DNA of 64,000 bases from JAVBQL01 sp031549085 (lineage in GTDB: Bacteria > Spirochaetota > GWE2-31-10 > MWDO01), in contig JAVBQL010000016.1 of NCBI GenBank assembly GCA_031549085.1, positions 62,001 through 126,000 of the forward strand, given 5' to 3'. Position 1 is the first letter of the stretch; the number at the start of each line of letters is the position of its first letter. The position numbers and the translations under genes are program-made. Below, piece after piece: positions 1 through 9,334 of this stretch. The notes beneath the pieces were generated by a model. That model was not told where the DNA came from. It searched no databases and was given only the letters and a program-made list of their open reading frames with translations.

Positions 1-284
1 TATACAAAAACAGATAGGTTTTGTCAAAGGTTCAATGGAATAATTGAGGTTCTATACAATTTTATTTTTAAAAAAAACATAATGAATTCGGTTATAGTGG
101 ATTTACTGATTAAATATAGAGGGATGAATCTATTATAGAAACAAAAAAAAGAGGTGTAACTAGAATAATAAATAATTATTAGTTTAGCTTTTTTTGCTTT
201 TTATTTATTTGCAATATTATATTAGTTGTGATATATTTCTAGTTTGGTATAAATTTATCCTAAAAGTTATAAAAGTAAGATAAT
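1..284. other. AT-rich leader, no gene seen
   Basis: No convincing coding frame or RNA gene is visible. The stretch from about 190 to 250 is very T-rich, with TATTAT/TATATT-like boxes that could serve as the promoter of the GAF gene that follows, but no -35 box stands out. Confidence 0.4.
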
Positions 285-2471
285 ATGAATATTTATGTAA
301 ATGAGATTTTAAGTAAAATAAATTCAACGATACTTACTATATATTCTGAATATAGTGATGAAATTTCTCTCTCTCTATCAAATATAGTTCACGAAGAGCT
401 GAATTTATCATCAATTCTCTTTCTAAATACATTTAACACTTTTAGTATCAAACATTTTAATACAAGAGAAGATCTCTTTATATACAAGAATAAAAAATAT
501 GCCCTATCAAAGTATATAAAATTATTAAACCGTTTCTCATATAGATATTGCCTATCAAGCACTCTTGATGAAATAATAGATAATATATTCAATTTTAATA
601 CAATAATGTTTATGGAAAAAAGAATGGTAATTAGCACCATTCTATCAGAATGTATCAAGTTTGTTGGAGATGAAGAGAGCAGAGTATTAATGGTTGATAA
701 TGTACTCAACAGCCTTGATATAAATTTTTTTATGATAATCCCACTTATAGTAAACAGCTATCGGGTTGGAATACTTGTTGTACCAAAAGCCACAAAGATA
801 ACAAGGATTGAGAAGGGTTTAGCAAAACAGATTAAATCGAAGGCTGAGCAGATAATACAGAACAGTGAATTTTTCAAAAAATGTTTTAAAGATATAGAAG
901 ATATAAACCTCTTTTCATACGATATGCCAAAAGAGATATACAAAGAGCTCTACTCATTTTTGATAAAGATAAACTCAATAAATAATATCAACGAGCTTAG
1001 AAATACAACTTTTCAAACAATAAAAAAAGTATTCAATATAACCAATATGTCCTACTATGAGGTAAATGAGAACAATATAGTGCCTGTAATCAATGATGAA
1101 GACGAAGATATAAAACAGATAGTAAAAAATACCAGACTCAATAGAAATAACAGACTCTTAAGTGAGATCCTAAATCAGAGAAGCTGCTTTATAATAAACC
1201 ATGATGATAAAAAGATGAATGATATATACAAAGAGACCTTCCCCCAGCTATACAAAAACAACTCATTTATGATAACCCCTCTTTCATGGGGTACAAAAGA
1301 TGGTGTTATTGTACTTACAAAAAAAGATGAAGAGATCTTTTATGAAATTGAGAGTATAATACTTCAAACCATCGTAAAGCACACAGTTTTAAAATTCAAA
1401 GAGCTTAACAAGGCAAAAGAGCTTGAGTATGCAAAGGTAAAGTATAAGGCTCTCTATGAGACCCTAATCTCATTAAACTCATCAAACGGGCTTGAACAAA
1501 CTTTAAGTATAATTGCAAAGATAATACAAAACTTGATCGGTGCAGACAATATTGTTATATTTAAAATTACTGATGATAAACAATATTTAGAGACACTCTA
1601 CAGCAACGAAAAGGTTGAAATCCGCGTAAAAAGGTTTGAAAAAAAGATAAAGCTTGGTGACTATCTAATTGGCAAGGTCTGTGCTGATGGAATTACAAGA
1701 TTTGAAAACTATGATGAGTACAGCATGGAGAATGATTCAAGTGGAGAGGGGTTTCAGAAGGCTGCAATAGCAATACCTCTTACAGTAAAAGGTGAAATAT
1801 ATGGCGGTGTTTTGATAAACAGACTCTCAAAAACCGATTTTGATACCAGTGATTTGGAGACAGTTCTTCCATTTGCACAGCAGGCAATAAATGCAATATA
1901 CCAAGCAAATATTGCACAGGAGCACAAGCAGGATCAGATATTCTATAAAACATTGGTAGAGACCATAACATTTATATCAAGAAATAGAAGAAATTTGAAA
2001 GAGTCATATAAATTTTTATTGGACAGCTCCATAAAACTGCTTAAGGCAACATATGGGCTATTCTATAAGTTAGATGAAGCTGCTAATAAGTTAGTTCTGG
2101 CAGATAAACTAAACACAGAAAAGAATAAAAGATTTTTGTTTAAAGATAAGATAGAAAAGAATAACCTTGCAGAGTGGAGCGCCATAACAAACAATACTGT
2201 TATGGTAATAGATTGTGAAAACTCGGGGTGCAGCAAAAAAATAGACTACAATATCTCTAAAGAGATTGGAAATATATCTGTTATTATAGTTCCCATACTT
2301 AAGATTAAGACAAAAAATAATAGTGCGCTGGAGGGTATATTTATACTCCAAAAAAATGAGGAGAACTTTTTTGACAAAGAGTCTGAAAATTTAATATCCA
2401 ATTTTAAAAATAAGATATTTGAGCTTATAAACAATAAAAATATTGATGCAGACGAAGATGCAAAAAAGTAA
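285..2471 (+). CDS. Multi-GAF-domain sensory protein
   Basis: A 728-residue soluble protein that reads as a chain of about four GAF-like units (roughly residues 75-200, 225-375, 395-545 and 550-720). The third is the clearest, with the typical 'AIAIPLTVKGEIYGGVL' beta-strand pattern and a helix ending in a Q-rich linker. GAF domains bind small ligands or act as dimerisation modules. No kinase, GGDEF, HD or DNA-binding output domain is present and there is no membrane segment, so it probably passes a signal to a partner protein. The start ATG has only a weak ribosome site (AAGTA). It stands alone, with a 330-bp gap downstream. The family call is fairly sure; the ligand and partner are unknown. 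Confidence 0.75.
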   Translation: MNIYVNEILSKINSTILTIYSEYSDEISLSLSNIVHEELNLSSILFLNTFNTFSIKHFNTREDLFIYKNKKYALSKYIKLLNRFSYRYCLSSTLDEIIDNIFNFNTIMFMEKRMVISTILSECIKFVGDEESRVLMVDNVLNSLDINFFMIIPLIVNSYRVGILVVPKATKITRIEKGLAKQIKSKAEQIIQNSEFFKKCFKDIEDINLFSYDMPKEIYKELYSFLIKINSINNINELRNTTFQTIKKVFNITNMSYYEVNENNIVPVINDEDEDIKQIVKNTRLNRNNRLLSEILNQRSCFIINHDDKKMNDIYKETFPQLYKNNSFMITPLSWGTKDGVIVLTKKDEEIFYEIESIILQTIVKHTVLKFKELNKAKELEYAKVKYKALYETLISLNSSNGLEQTLSIIAKIIQNLIGADNIVIFKITDDKQYLETLYSNEKVEIRVKRFEKKIKLGDYLIGKVCADGITRFENYDEYSMENDSSGEGFQKAAIAIPLTVKGEIYGGVLINRLSKTDFDTSDLETVLPFAQQAINAIYQANIAQEHKQDQIFYKTLVETITFISRNRRNLKESYKFLLDSSIKLLKATYGLFYKLDEAANKLVLADKLNTEKNKRFLFKDKIEKNNLAEWSAITNNTVMVIDCENSGCSKKIDYNISKEIGNISVIIVPILKIKTKNNSALEGIFILQKNEENFFDKESENLISNFKNKIFELINNKNIDADEDAKK

Positions 2472-2804
2472 TCAAAATAGAATAGAGCTTTTTTTTCAAA
2501 AACTAAAAATAAATAGAGCCTATTATTATGTAATAAAATTTTGTTTAAAAACAGGGTTTGCATGCTGCAGTATACAACAAAGTTTTTTGTATAATTGCAT
2601 GGCAATTTTAACAAAAAACGGCTTTTTGACGTCTTAAATTAAGGTTATAATTGTAATTTGGATCTTTTTAAGAGAAGAAATTAGAAAGATAATATTTCTT
2701 TTTTATAAAATATATGTCAAAAAGGACGTGGATAGAAAAAAACCTTTTTGAAAAGGGAAGCGGGGGGATTAGAGAGAGATCTAAATAGACCTTTTAAATA
2801 TAAA
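2472..2804. other. Intergenic tract before ispH
   Basis: A 333-bp gap of T-rich sequence. Its right half holds a copy of the short dispersed repeat annotated at 2680-2757. A frame open from a TTG at 2748 into ispH lies inside this repeat and is unlikely to be the real start. Nothing else is recognised. Confidence 0.5.
2680..2757 (+). repeat. Dispersed repeat S, copy 1
   Basis: This shares the string TGTCAAAAAGGACGTGG, the flanking AATTAGAAA and the trailing AGAAAAAA with copies at 25996-26072 and, more diverged, 35682-35770 and 4755-4812. All four run in the same direction. In better copies a CTTTTTG...CAAAAAG stem can form; in this copy the stem has partly decayed. Confidence 0.65.
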
Positions 2805-3677
2805 ATGGAAAGATGTAAAATAGTAATTTCAAAAAATGCAGGCTTCTGTATGGGTGTAAAGAGAGCATTCACAAAATCTCTTGAACTGTCAAAAAAATAT
2901 AAGAACCTTATTACCTATGGAGATCTCATACACAACAGATTTGCACTAGAAGAGCTCTATCAACATCATATAAAATCGATTAAAAATATAGATGAACTTC
3001 TTAATGACAACAGTGAAAATATAATTATAAGAGCACATGGCATATCTCCTAAAGAGGAGGAGATAATTGGAAACAAAAAAAATATTTTTGACCTCACATG
3101 CCCAATAGTAAAAATTGTCCAGAAACTCGCAAAAAAGTTGACTGATGATGGCTATTTCATACTAATATATGGCAAAGACAAGCACCCTGAAGTTATTGGA
3201 ATAAAGGGATATTGCGAAGATAACAATCTTGTTTTTGAGAGTATTGATGAGCTTAATAATATAAATCTTGGTACTCTAACCAATAATAAAAAACTTGCTC
3301 TTATCTCTCAAACAACAATGAACAACTTCACTTTTGAAGAGATTGCCTTAAAGCTTAAAGAAAAATATAGAGATATATCCATTCACAATACGCTTTGTAA
3401 CCACCCTATAAAAAATCAAGAGAACTCACTTTTGCTCGCTAAAACGGTTGATATAATGGTTATTGTTGGAGACAAGAACAGCTCCAACACAAAAACTTTG
3501 TATGATAAGATATCCCATATATCAAAAGCAATCTTTGCAGAGAGTGATAGGGATTTGGCTGATTTTATAAGCGACATAAAAAGTGCAAAAAAGATTGGTA
3601 TCACAGCAGGAAGCAGCACTCCCCTATCACAAATAAAGCAGATCGAAAACGCAATAAAAAAGATTGTTCTATCTTAA
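2805..3677 (+). CDS. ispH: 4-hydroxy-3-methylbut-2-enyl diphosphate reductase (IspH)
   Basis: Last enzyme of the MEP isoprenoid pathway: it reduces HMBPP to IPP and DMAPP using a [4Fe-4S] cluster. The three cluster cysteines are visible at C15 (GFCMGVKRA), C99 (DLTCPIV) and C198 (TLCNHPIKNQ). Substrate-contact motifs are also present: HN in LIHNRF, KHPEV with the catalytic Glu, the SSNT triad and TAGSSTP. The length (290 residues) fits the family. The start is taken at ATG 2805, ten residues before the first conserved block; an in-frame TTG at 2748 would add 19 unlikely residues encoded by a repeat. No strong Shine-Dalgarno site precedes 2805. The gene indicates MEP-type isoprenoid synthesis. 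Confidence 0.93.
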   Translation: MERCKIVISKNAGFCMGVKRAFTKSLELSKKYKNLITYGDLIHNRFALEELYQHHIKSIKNIDELLNDNSENIIIRAHGISPKEEEIIGNKKNIFDLTCPIVKIVQKLAKKLTDDGYFILIYGKDKHPEVIGIKGYCEDNNLVFESIDELNNINLGTLTNNKKLALISQTTMNNFTFEEIALKLKEKYRDISIHNTLCNHPIKNQENSLLLAKTVDIMVIVGDKNSSNTKTLYDKISHISKAIFAESDRDLADFISDIKSAKKIGITAGSSTPLSQIKQIENAIKKIVLS

Positions 3678-3779
3678 CCATTACAACTACAAGTAGCCTA
3701 AAAAACTTTACAAGAAACTATTGTTTTGATATTATCTATCTATTCTAATAATGTAATCAAGTTAGGTGAATATTTGTTA

Positions 3780-4763
3780 ATGAAAAAGACAATAATCTCT
3801 TTAATAATCCTATTTATATCTTTTAATCTCTTTTCTGCTGAGGGGAATGATGTTGGAAAGACGACGATAGATAAGACCTCTATAAAAATTGGAGAGAAGA
3901 TAACCATAAGCAATGAGCTTTTTAATATAAAAGATGTTAAAATATTATGGAAAGATGTAACATTAAGCAGTGATAAGGGAGAGATTATTAGTTATAAAGA
4001 CTACTACAAGGCGAACTCACTTTTTCTTGATGTTGTTGTTACCTTTTTTGAGGCTGGTGAGTATGACAATTTTTATGTAACCATACCAATTGTAAACAGT
4101 GATAATGAGACTCTCTATTTCTACTCAAAAGAGACTACAATAAGTGTGATTGAACTTTTAACAGCTGAAGAGAAGGCAAATATTGAGAAGGCAGAGCAGA
4201 TTCCACCTGACCTATTGAAGCCAGAAAAAGATATTGCTCCATTTAATTTCAATATAAAACCATACATATGGATCATTGTTTTAGTTATTGCCCTTATTGC
4301 TATTATCATTATCTCAATAATTTTGATTAGAAAATTCTCAAAAAGAAAAAAGGGTCCTGTTATAGAAAAAGTAAAGAAGAGTGAGCCATATGAAGAGTTC
4401 TTATCAACTATAAGGGGAATTGAGTTTAATGATAGTGATGAGAGAATCGTTATGGAGACAAAATTGTCACTTCTTAGTGAGGCTTTAAGAGGCTTGATAA
4501 ATGAGGAGTTTCTCTCTGGAGCATACAGTGAGACAACAAGAGAGCTTATCTACTCTTTGAGAAAAATTAACTTTGATGCAACATTGACTAATGAGATAAA
4601 TAGGATATTCAACAAGCTTGATATGATTAAGTTTGCAAAGGCCCATGTTATTTTAGATGAGCTTAATGGTTATCTTTCTGAAATAAAAAAACTTGGTTTA
4701 GATATAAATGATCTCTATAAGCAGTCAATAGCAGAGAATCAAGCCAACTTCCCAAAGAATTAG
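3780..4763 (+). CDS. Signal-peptide membrane protein, BatD/DUF4381-like layout
   Basis: A 327-residue protein with an N-terminal signal peptide (cleavage near residue 20, FSA), a beta-rich extracytoplasmic region (about 25-125), one membrane helix at about 162-184, and a basic stop followed by a helical cytoplasmic domain (about 195-320). This order resembles BatD and DUF4381 proteins that work with VWA proteins and MoxR ATPases, but no bat or moxR gene is adjacent, so that link is only an analogy. The start is the ATG at 3780, which has AGGTGA upstream and begins a typical signal peptide; a TTG 54 bp earlier is unlikely. The gap from ispH is about 100 bp. Confidence 0.6.
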   Translation: MKKTIISLIILFISFNLFSAEGNDVGKTTIDKTSIKIGEKITISNELFNIKDVKILWKDVTLSSDKGEIISYKDYYKANSLFLDVVVTFFEAGEYDNFYVTIPIVNSDNETLYFYSKETTISVIELLTAEEKANIEKAEQIPPDLLKPEKDIAPFNFNIKPYIWIIVLVIALIAIIIISIILIRKFSKRKKGPVIEKVKKSEPYEEFLSTIRGIEFNDSDERIVMETKLSLLSEALRGLINEEFLSGAYSETTRELIYSLRKINFDATLTNEINRIFNKLDMIKFAKAHVILDELNGYLSEIKKLGLDINDLYKQSIAENQANFPKN

Positions 4764-4812
4764 AAATACAATACTTCTTTTTGCATAAAATATTGTGTCA
4801 AAAAAAATTAGC
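4755..4812 (+). repeat. Dispersed repeat S, copy 2 (short)
   Basis: It starts within the stop region of the preceding gene. It carries AATTAGAAA, then CTTTTTGCATA and TGTGTCAAAAA as the two arms of a hairpin, in the same arrangement as the copy at 25996-26072, but it lacks the GGACGTGG tail. It lies between two convergent genes and could act as a weak terminator. Confidence 0.5.
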
Positions 4813-5263
4813 CTCGCTGCTTCATCTCTCTATCAATATCACGTTTGTTGTCTCTATCTTTAACAGTCTCCCTCTTATCAAAGAGCTTCTTTCCTTTACA
4901 GAGGGCAATCTCAACCTTTATCAGGCTGCCTTTCAAATATATCTTTAATGGTATAACAGTATTCCCCTTCTCTTTTATTGAACGCTTGATAGCTTGTATC
5001 TCTTTTTTCTTTAAGAGAAGTTTTCTGTCTCGTAAGGGGAGATGATTTGAGATGTTTCCATGTGAGTATTCGGATATATTAACACTTTTTAGAAAAAGCT
5101 CACTATTATTCTCTACAACATAGCCCTCTGCAAGGTTGCATCTACCATCCCTTAGGGACTTTACCTCTGTTCCCATAAGGACAATTCCGGCCTCATATGT
5201 ATCGAGTATTATATATTCAAAGTGGGCTTTACTATTTTTTGCTATTATTTTTATGCCTGACAT
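4808..5263 (-). CDS. smpB: SsrA-binding protein SmpB
   Basis: SmpB binds tmRNA and brings it to stalled ribosomes in trans-translation. The 151-residue product has the family's landmarks: KNSKAHFEY near the N-terminus, the GIVLMGTEVKSLR block, a middle domain ending in RDRKLLLKKKEI, and a basic C-terminal tail (KRETVKDRD...) that mimics mRNA. The start is supported by AGGAAAAGAGAG just before the ATG. It converges on the upstream membrane-protein gene. No ssrA gene is seen in this window. Confidence 0.95.
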   Translation of the reverse strand: MSGIKIIAKNSKAHFEYIILDTYEAGIVLMGTEVKSLRDGRCNLAEGYVVENNSELFLKSVNISEYSHGNISNHLPLRDRKLLLKKKEIQAIKRSIKEKGNTVIPLKIYLKGSLIKVEIALCKGKKLFDKRETVKDRDNKRDIDREMKQRG

Positions 5264-5412
5264 CTCTCTTTTCCTGCCTGTGTTTAGGAAATTACTTTAA
5301 TAAGCGGAAATAGTCAATCTTTTCTTTTTTTTTATTTTTTTTTTAAAAATGGTCAGTTTAATATTGTTGTCTGTTACTGTTAATAAAGTTATATAAATAG
5401 TTTAATCCAAGT

Positions 5413-5467
5413 TTTTGGTTTACTTATTATTACAACAATATATAACGAGCGAATGCTACTTAAAAAA
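5413..5467 (+). repeat. Dispersed repeat R, copy 1 (3' part)
   Basis: It contains TTTGGTTTACTTA and, 35 bp on, GCGAATGCTACTTAAAAAA, the conserved end of repeat R seen at 33672, 34100 and 34533 and, inverted, at 21775 and 39532. The sequence between is diverged. A detached piece of the opposite end (AATAATATTGAACTAGCC) lies at 5645-5670. Confidence 0.6.
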
Positions 5468-5486
5468 GAAAGAAAAAAAAGAAAAA

Positions 5487-5536
5487 GTAATTTTATATAT
5501 GAGAGGAGCAAAGCTCCTGCTCTTATATAAAATTAC
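5487..5536. other. Long hairpin, 23-bp stem
   Basis: Arms 5487-5509 and 5513-5536 are near-perfect reverse complements (GTAATTTTATAT...GAGGAGC against GCTCCTGC...AAAATTAC) with a 3-nt loop. Outside them an A/G-rich run on the left faces a T/C-rich run on the right, so the stem can extend further. Read leftwards, it is followed by a T-rich run and could be the smpB upstream boundary or a terminator. It may instead be the core of a repeat-R element. Confidence 0.65.
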
Positions 5537-5600
5537 TCTCTCTCTTTCTCTTTTTTTGATTAATGTTTGCCTATTAAGTACAATCTTCTGAAAAGTAATG

Positions 5601-5624
5601 CACAGATAATATTTTCTATCTGTG
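5601..5624 (+). terminator. 8-bp hairpin with T-containing tail
   Basis: CACAGATA (5601-5608) pairs with TATCTGTG (5617-5624) across an 8-nt loop, followed by TGGTTTAATT. The tail is too poor in T for a confident terminator. Confidence 0.3.
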
Positions 5625-5644
5625 TGGTTTAATTAGGTTATAAC

Positions 5645-5670
5645 AAACAATAATATTGAACTAGCCTATT
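5645..5670 (+). repeat. Dispersed repeat R, 5' end fragment
   Basis: It carries AATAATATTGAACTAGCC, identical to the beginning of the R copies at 33672, 34100 and 34533. Here the rest of the element is replaced by the start region of the radical-SAM gene. Confidence 0.55.
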
Positions 5671-5749
5671 TATCTATTTAGGGTTGCTAAGAAAAATAGA
5701 AGATAAAAAATTTGACAACCCCCAGATATTTTACTATAGTAAAACCTCT

Positions 5750-8239
5750 ATGAACTACAAATTACCATTTAATGACAAAAAACTTCTAAACATACAGAAA
5801 CCTGCCCAATATGTAGGCAGTGAAATTGGTATCCCAAATATCGATTTCATAAATAAAGATGTGCGCTTTGCTATCTCATACCCAGACACATATGAGCTTG
5901 GCATGTCCAATAATGGAATAAAAATAATATATGACAGAATAAACAGACTTCCATTTGCAAGTGCAGAGCGCTTCTTTGCCCCATGGGTAGACTTTGAACA
6001 ATTCCTAAGAGATAATAAAACAGCGCTCTTTAGTCTTGAGACAAAATCAAAGATATTGGATTTTGATTTTGTCGGTTTCTCTATACAGTATGAACTCTTG
6101 TTTACTAACATATTAAATATGATGGATCTGATAGGTATACCACTCTTTGCAAAAGAGAGAATCAATAATGATAAATATCCAATAGTTATCGCAGGTGGTC
6201 CTGTTGCAACATCAAATCCAATTCCCTTTTCACCATTTATAGATCTCTTTCTAATCGGTGAGGGCGAAGAGAAGATAGAGGAGGTTTTGACTCTCTATAA
6301 CAAACTTAAAAAAGAGAAGACCCCTAAAATTACTATATTAGAAGAGTTATCAAAGATTGAATCGATATACTCTCCAATCTACTCAAAAGAGCCTGTAAAG
6401 AGAAATATTTTTATGGGTTTCAGTAATGACAAGGGGGCAGAGACACAGATCGCTCCAATCATTGATACCATACAAAATAAGCTTACAATAGAGATAGCAA
6501 GGGGCTGTCCCAACAAGTGCCGCTTCTGTCAGGCAGCAATCACCTATAAACCATACAGAGAAAAAGAGCCTGAAGTAGTCATAAAATCAATTGATGAGGG
6601 GTTAAAAAAGCTTGGAGCTAGCGAGATTACCTTCTCAAGCCTCTCAAGCGGAGACTACTCATATATATTGGAACTTACAGACTATTTCACTAAAAAGTAT
6701 AGTGAAGAAAAAATATCTTTCTCACTTCCATCAATAAAAGTTGAGACATTTGATACCTCTATATTGGAAAAACTCTCTGCAACAAGAAAGAGTGGCCTTA
6801 CATTCGCAATAGAGTCTGGCGATATCGAGGGGCAGCTCTCTATAAATAAGCCTGTTCTTCTCTCAAAAGTGAAAGAGATAATAGAGTATGCAACAAAAAA
6901 TGGCTATAAGCTAATGAAATTCTACTTTATGGTTGGACTTCCTCATATCGAAAATGAGAAAGAGTCTATTATAGATTTTATAGAGAGCGTCCTAAAAATG
7001 GATAGGAAACTTATTCTAAATGTCAATATAGCAACATTTGTTCCAAAACCGCATACCCCATATCAGAATGAAGCACAGCTAAACCTTGAAGACTCCATTT
7101 CAATATTGAATAATATAAAAGAGAACTATAAGCGAACAAGAGTCAATGTAAAGATTCACAATCCATATATGTCATACATAGAGGGGCTTATTGCAAGAGG
7201 TGATGAGAGGGTTGGTCTTGCCATCTATGATATCTTTAAAGATGGTGCAAAGTTCTGCAGCTGGGGTGACAAGTTTGACTACTCTATATATGAGAGAAAC
7301 TTTGAAAAGCACTCTATCAAATATGAAGATTATCTCTCAAAAAGAGAGTTGGATAGTAAGTTTTTTTGGGATATTATAGATAGTAGAGTTGATAGAGAGT
7401 TTTTCATTAAAGAGAATCAAAAATCGATTGATAAACAGCAGACTGATAGCTGCAAGAGTGAGTGCAACAGCGAATGTTCCCTATGTGGCAGTGATATAAA
7501 AAAAATCGAAGCAAAAAGTTTCACTATCTCAAATATTGAGACAGAGAAAAAAGCTCAAATCGATAAAAGTAAAAGATACCGCTATTTTCTAAAATTCAAA
7601 AAGAGCGGAATGTTAAAATTTATTGGTCACATTGATATAATAAAATATTTTGAGCGTCTATTCTCCCTTACAAACCTTGATGTTGCCTTCACAGAGGGGT
7701 TCAATCCCCATCCAAAGATGCAGTTTGGCTCACCACTGCCGCTTGGTATTGAGTCAGAGTGCGAAGTTCTTGAACTCTATACACACACAGATTATGATAC
7801 ACAAACCCTTAAAAGCATTATAAATAAAATTGGTCATTGTGATTTAATGATAACAGATGTAAGAAAGATCAATTTTATTGAAAAAATTTCTCTTATGGAT
7901 AATATACATAGCATAGAATATAGAGTCTATTTTGATAATAGTGGTTATACTTCTATAAATAATAATCTAGAAAGTATAGAGAATGGAACATTAAACTATG
8001 AATTCGAAAAAAAAGAGAAAAAAATAGCAAAAAATATAGCAGCAGCAATTAAAATCACTGAAAAGAGTGACAAATACTTTGAAATCATTGTTAAGAAAGA
8101 GAGTGATATGCCAAGAGTTGTTGAATTAATAGATTTTATAACAGATAAAGCTTGGATAAATATAGTTAAGACCAATCAGTTTACAGAGCTGAAAGATAAC
8201 TCTACAATAGACCTCTTTCTAATTGATAAAATATTATAG
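5750..8239 (+). CDS. TIGR03960-type radical SAM protein fused to DUF2344 domain
   Basis: An 829-residue protein. The N-terminal part (about 10-200) is a B12-binding-like alpha/beta region starting KPAQYVGSE. The radical SAM core carries the [4Fe-4S] motif CPNKCRFC near residue 255 and the downstream GLTFAIESGD block. A Cys-rich linker (CKSECNSECSLCG) precedes the C-terminal TIGR03936/DUF2344 domain, marked by FIGHIDIIKYFERL and FNPHPKMQFGSPLPLG. In many bacteria the two parts occur as this fusion or as neighbouring genes, often near rRNA-maturation genes; the substrate is not settled. The start is chosen at ATG 5750 from the usual distance to KPAQYVG; an in-frame TTG at 5684, preceded by AGGG, is the alternative. 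Confidence 0.85.
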   Translation: MNYKLPFNDKKLLNIQKPAQYVGSEIGIPNIDFINKDVRFAISYPDTYELGMSNNGIKIIYDRINRLPFASAERFFAPWVDFEQFLRDNKTALFSLETKSKILDFDFVGFSIQYELLFTNILNMMDLIGIPLFAKERINNDKYPIVIAGGPVATSNPIPFSPFIDLFLIGEGEEKIEEVLTLYNKLKKEKTPKITILEELSKIESIYSPIYSKEPVKRNIFMGFSNDKGAETQIAPIIDTIQNKLTIEIARGCPNKCRFCQAAITYKPYREKEPEVVIKSIDEGLKKLGASEITFSSLSSGDYSYILELTDYFTKKYSEEKISFSLPSIKVETFDTSILEKLSATRKSGLTFAIESGDIEGQLSINKPVLLSKVKEIIEYATKNGYKLMKFYFMVGLPHIENEKESIIDFIESVLKMDRKLILNVNIATFVPKPHTPYQNEAQLNLEDSISILNNIKENYKRTRVNVKIHNPYMSYIEGLIARGDERVGLAIYDIFKDGAKFCSWGDKFDYSIYERNFEKHSIKYEDYLSKRELDSKFFWDIIDSRVDREFFIKENQKSIDKQQTDSCKSECNSECSLCGSDIKKIEAKSFTISNIETEKKAQIDKSKRYRYFLKFKKSGMLKFIGHIDIIKYFERLFSLTNLDVAFTEGFNPHPKMQFGSPLPLGIESECEVLELYTHTDYDTQTLKSIINKIGHCDLMITDVRKINFIEKISLMDNIHSIEYRVYFDNSGYTSINNNLESIENGTLNYEFEKKEKKIAKNIAAAIKITEKSDKYFEIIVKKESDMPRVVELIDFITDKAWINIVKTNQFTELKDNSTIDLFLIDKIL

Positions 8240-8391
8240 TATTATAGTTATTGGTTTGAACACTCTTTTTAAAATCTTTCTTATTTAAGAAAGGTTCTCA
8301 AATATTAAAACTTGTAAAAAAATAATATATTTAGTATTATAAACTCATAAAAGAATCCTTTTACACTATAGCTATATAAAGGAGCTTATCT

Positions 8392-9303
8392 ATGAAAAAG
8401 AGAATAGCGTTTTTTGTTATGATATTGATTATTACCATAACAACTGCCTCATGTAAGAGAGATAGTGGTGATGAAACAAAAAAAATTATTGTAACATCAT
8501 TTTTTCCAATATACCTCTCAACACTCAATATAACCAAAGGGGTTGATGATGTTAAGGTAGTCAACATGGCTCCCCCATCAACTGGCTGTCTTCATGACTA
8601 CCAACTTACAACAAAGGATTTGGTTACAATAGAAAAGAGTTCAATATTTGTTATTAATGGACTTGGTATGGAGAGTTTTATGGATAAGGTACTCTCATCA
8701 CATCCAAACCTAAACATTGTGAACGCCAGTAAAAACTTAGGTGGGATGAATAATGAATTTACTAAAAACATAGACAATACTAAAACGGAAAATCCTCATG
8801 TATGGGTGAGTATAACTCTTAATATAGAACAGGTAAAAAATATTGCCAGAGGGCTTGCGACAGCTGATGGCAAAAATAGTGATAAATATCTGAATAATTG
8901 TGAAGAGTATGTTAAAAAACTTGAAGAATTAAGAGATAAAATGCATCTTGCTCTTGATAATAACTTAAAAACAAGAGATATTGTTACTTTTCATGAGGCT
9001 TTTCCATATTTTGCTAGAGAATTCAAATTAAATGTCATTGCAGTAATAGAGAGAGAGCCGGGGCAGGAGCAGAGCGGAGCAGAACTTGCAGAAACCATAA
9101 AGATAATAAATACACTTCCTACAAAAATAGTCTTTGTTGAACCTCAATATTCACCAAAAGCAGCAGAAGCCATCGTAAAAGAGACTAATGCAAAGATATA
9201 TACACTTGATCCAATTGTAACAGGTCCAAAAAATCCTCCTCTTGACTACTATTTGACGACAATGGAGAAAAACCTAGAGGTACTAAAAGAGGCTCTTGAA
9301 TAA
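8392..9303 (+). CDS. Metal ABC transporter substrate-binding lipoprotein (ZnuA/TroA-like)
   Basis: A cluster A-I solute-binding protein that captures Zn2+ or Mn2+ outside the membrane. Its signal peptide ends in a lipobox with Cys21 (TTASC). The expected metal ligands are all present: H68 (GCLHDYQ), H136 (NPHVWVS), H201 (TFHEAFPYF) and D273 (LDPIVTG). The His-rich loop seen in many zinc-specific ZnuA proteins is absent, which leaves zinc or manganese open. The ribosome site AAGGAG sits 8 nt before the ATG. The ATPase gene follows at once, but no permease gene follows it. Confidence 0.9.
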   Translation: MKKRIAFFVMILIITITTASCKRDSGDETKKIIVTSFFPIYLSTLNITKGVDDVKVVNMAPPSTGCLHDYQLTTKDLVTIEKSSIFVINGLGMESFMDKVLSSHPNLNIVNASKNLGGMNNEFTKNIDNTKTENPHVWVSITLNIEQVKNIARGLATADGKNSDKYLNNCEEYVKKLEELRDKMHLALDNNLKTRDIVTFHEAFPYFAREFKLNVIAVIEREPGQEQSGAELAETIKIINTLPTKIVFVEPQYSPKAAEAIVKETNAKIYTLDPIVTGPKNPPLDYYLTTMEKNLEVLKEALE

Positions 9304-9334
9304 ACAAGTATATAAGGAAAATAAAAATAGAAAA

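Larger units (their letters stand above)
5264..5749. other. Gene-free tract with repeats and hairpins
   Basis: About 480 bp between smpB and the radical-SAM gene. From left to right it holds a poly-T run, part of the dispersed repeat R, a long hairpin with purine/pyrimidine shoulders, a second hairpin at 5601-5624, and a short fragment of the start of repeat R at 5645-5670. No coding potential is recognised. Confidence 0.6.

Noticed and set aside
2443..2637. 64-residue plus-strand frame after the GAF gene
   Set aside because: It begins inside the GAF gene's 3' end, has poly-Phe/Lys composition and no ribosome site.
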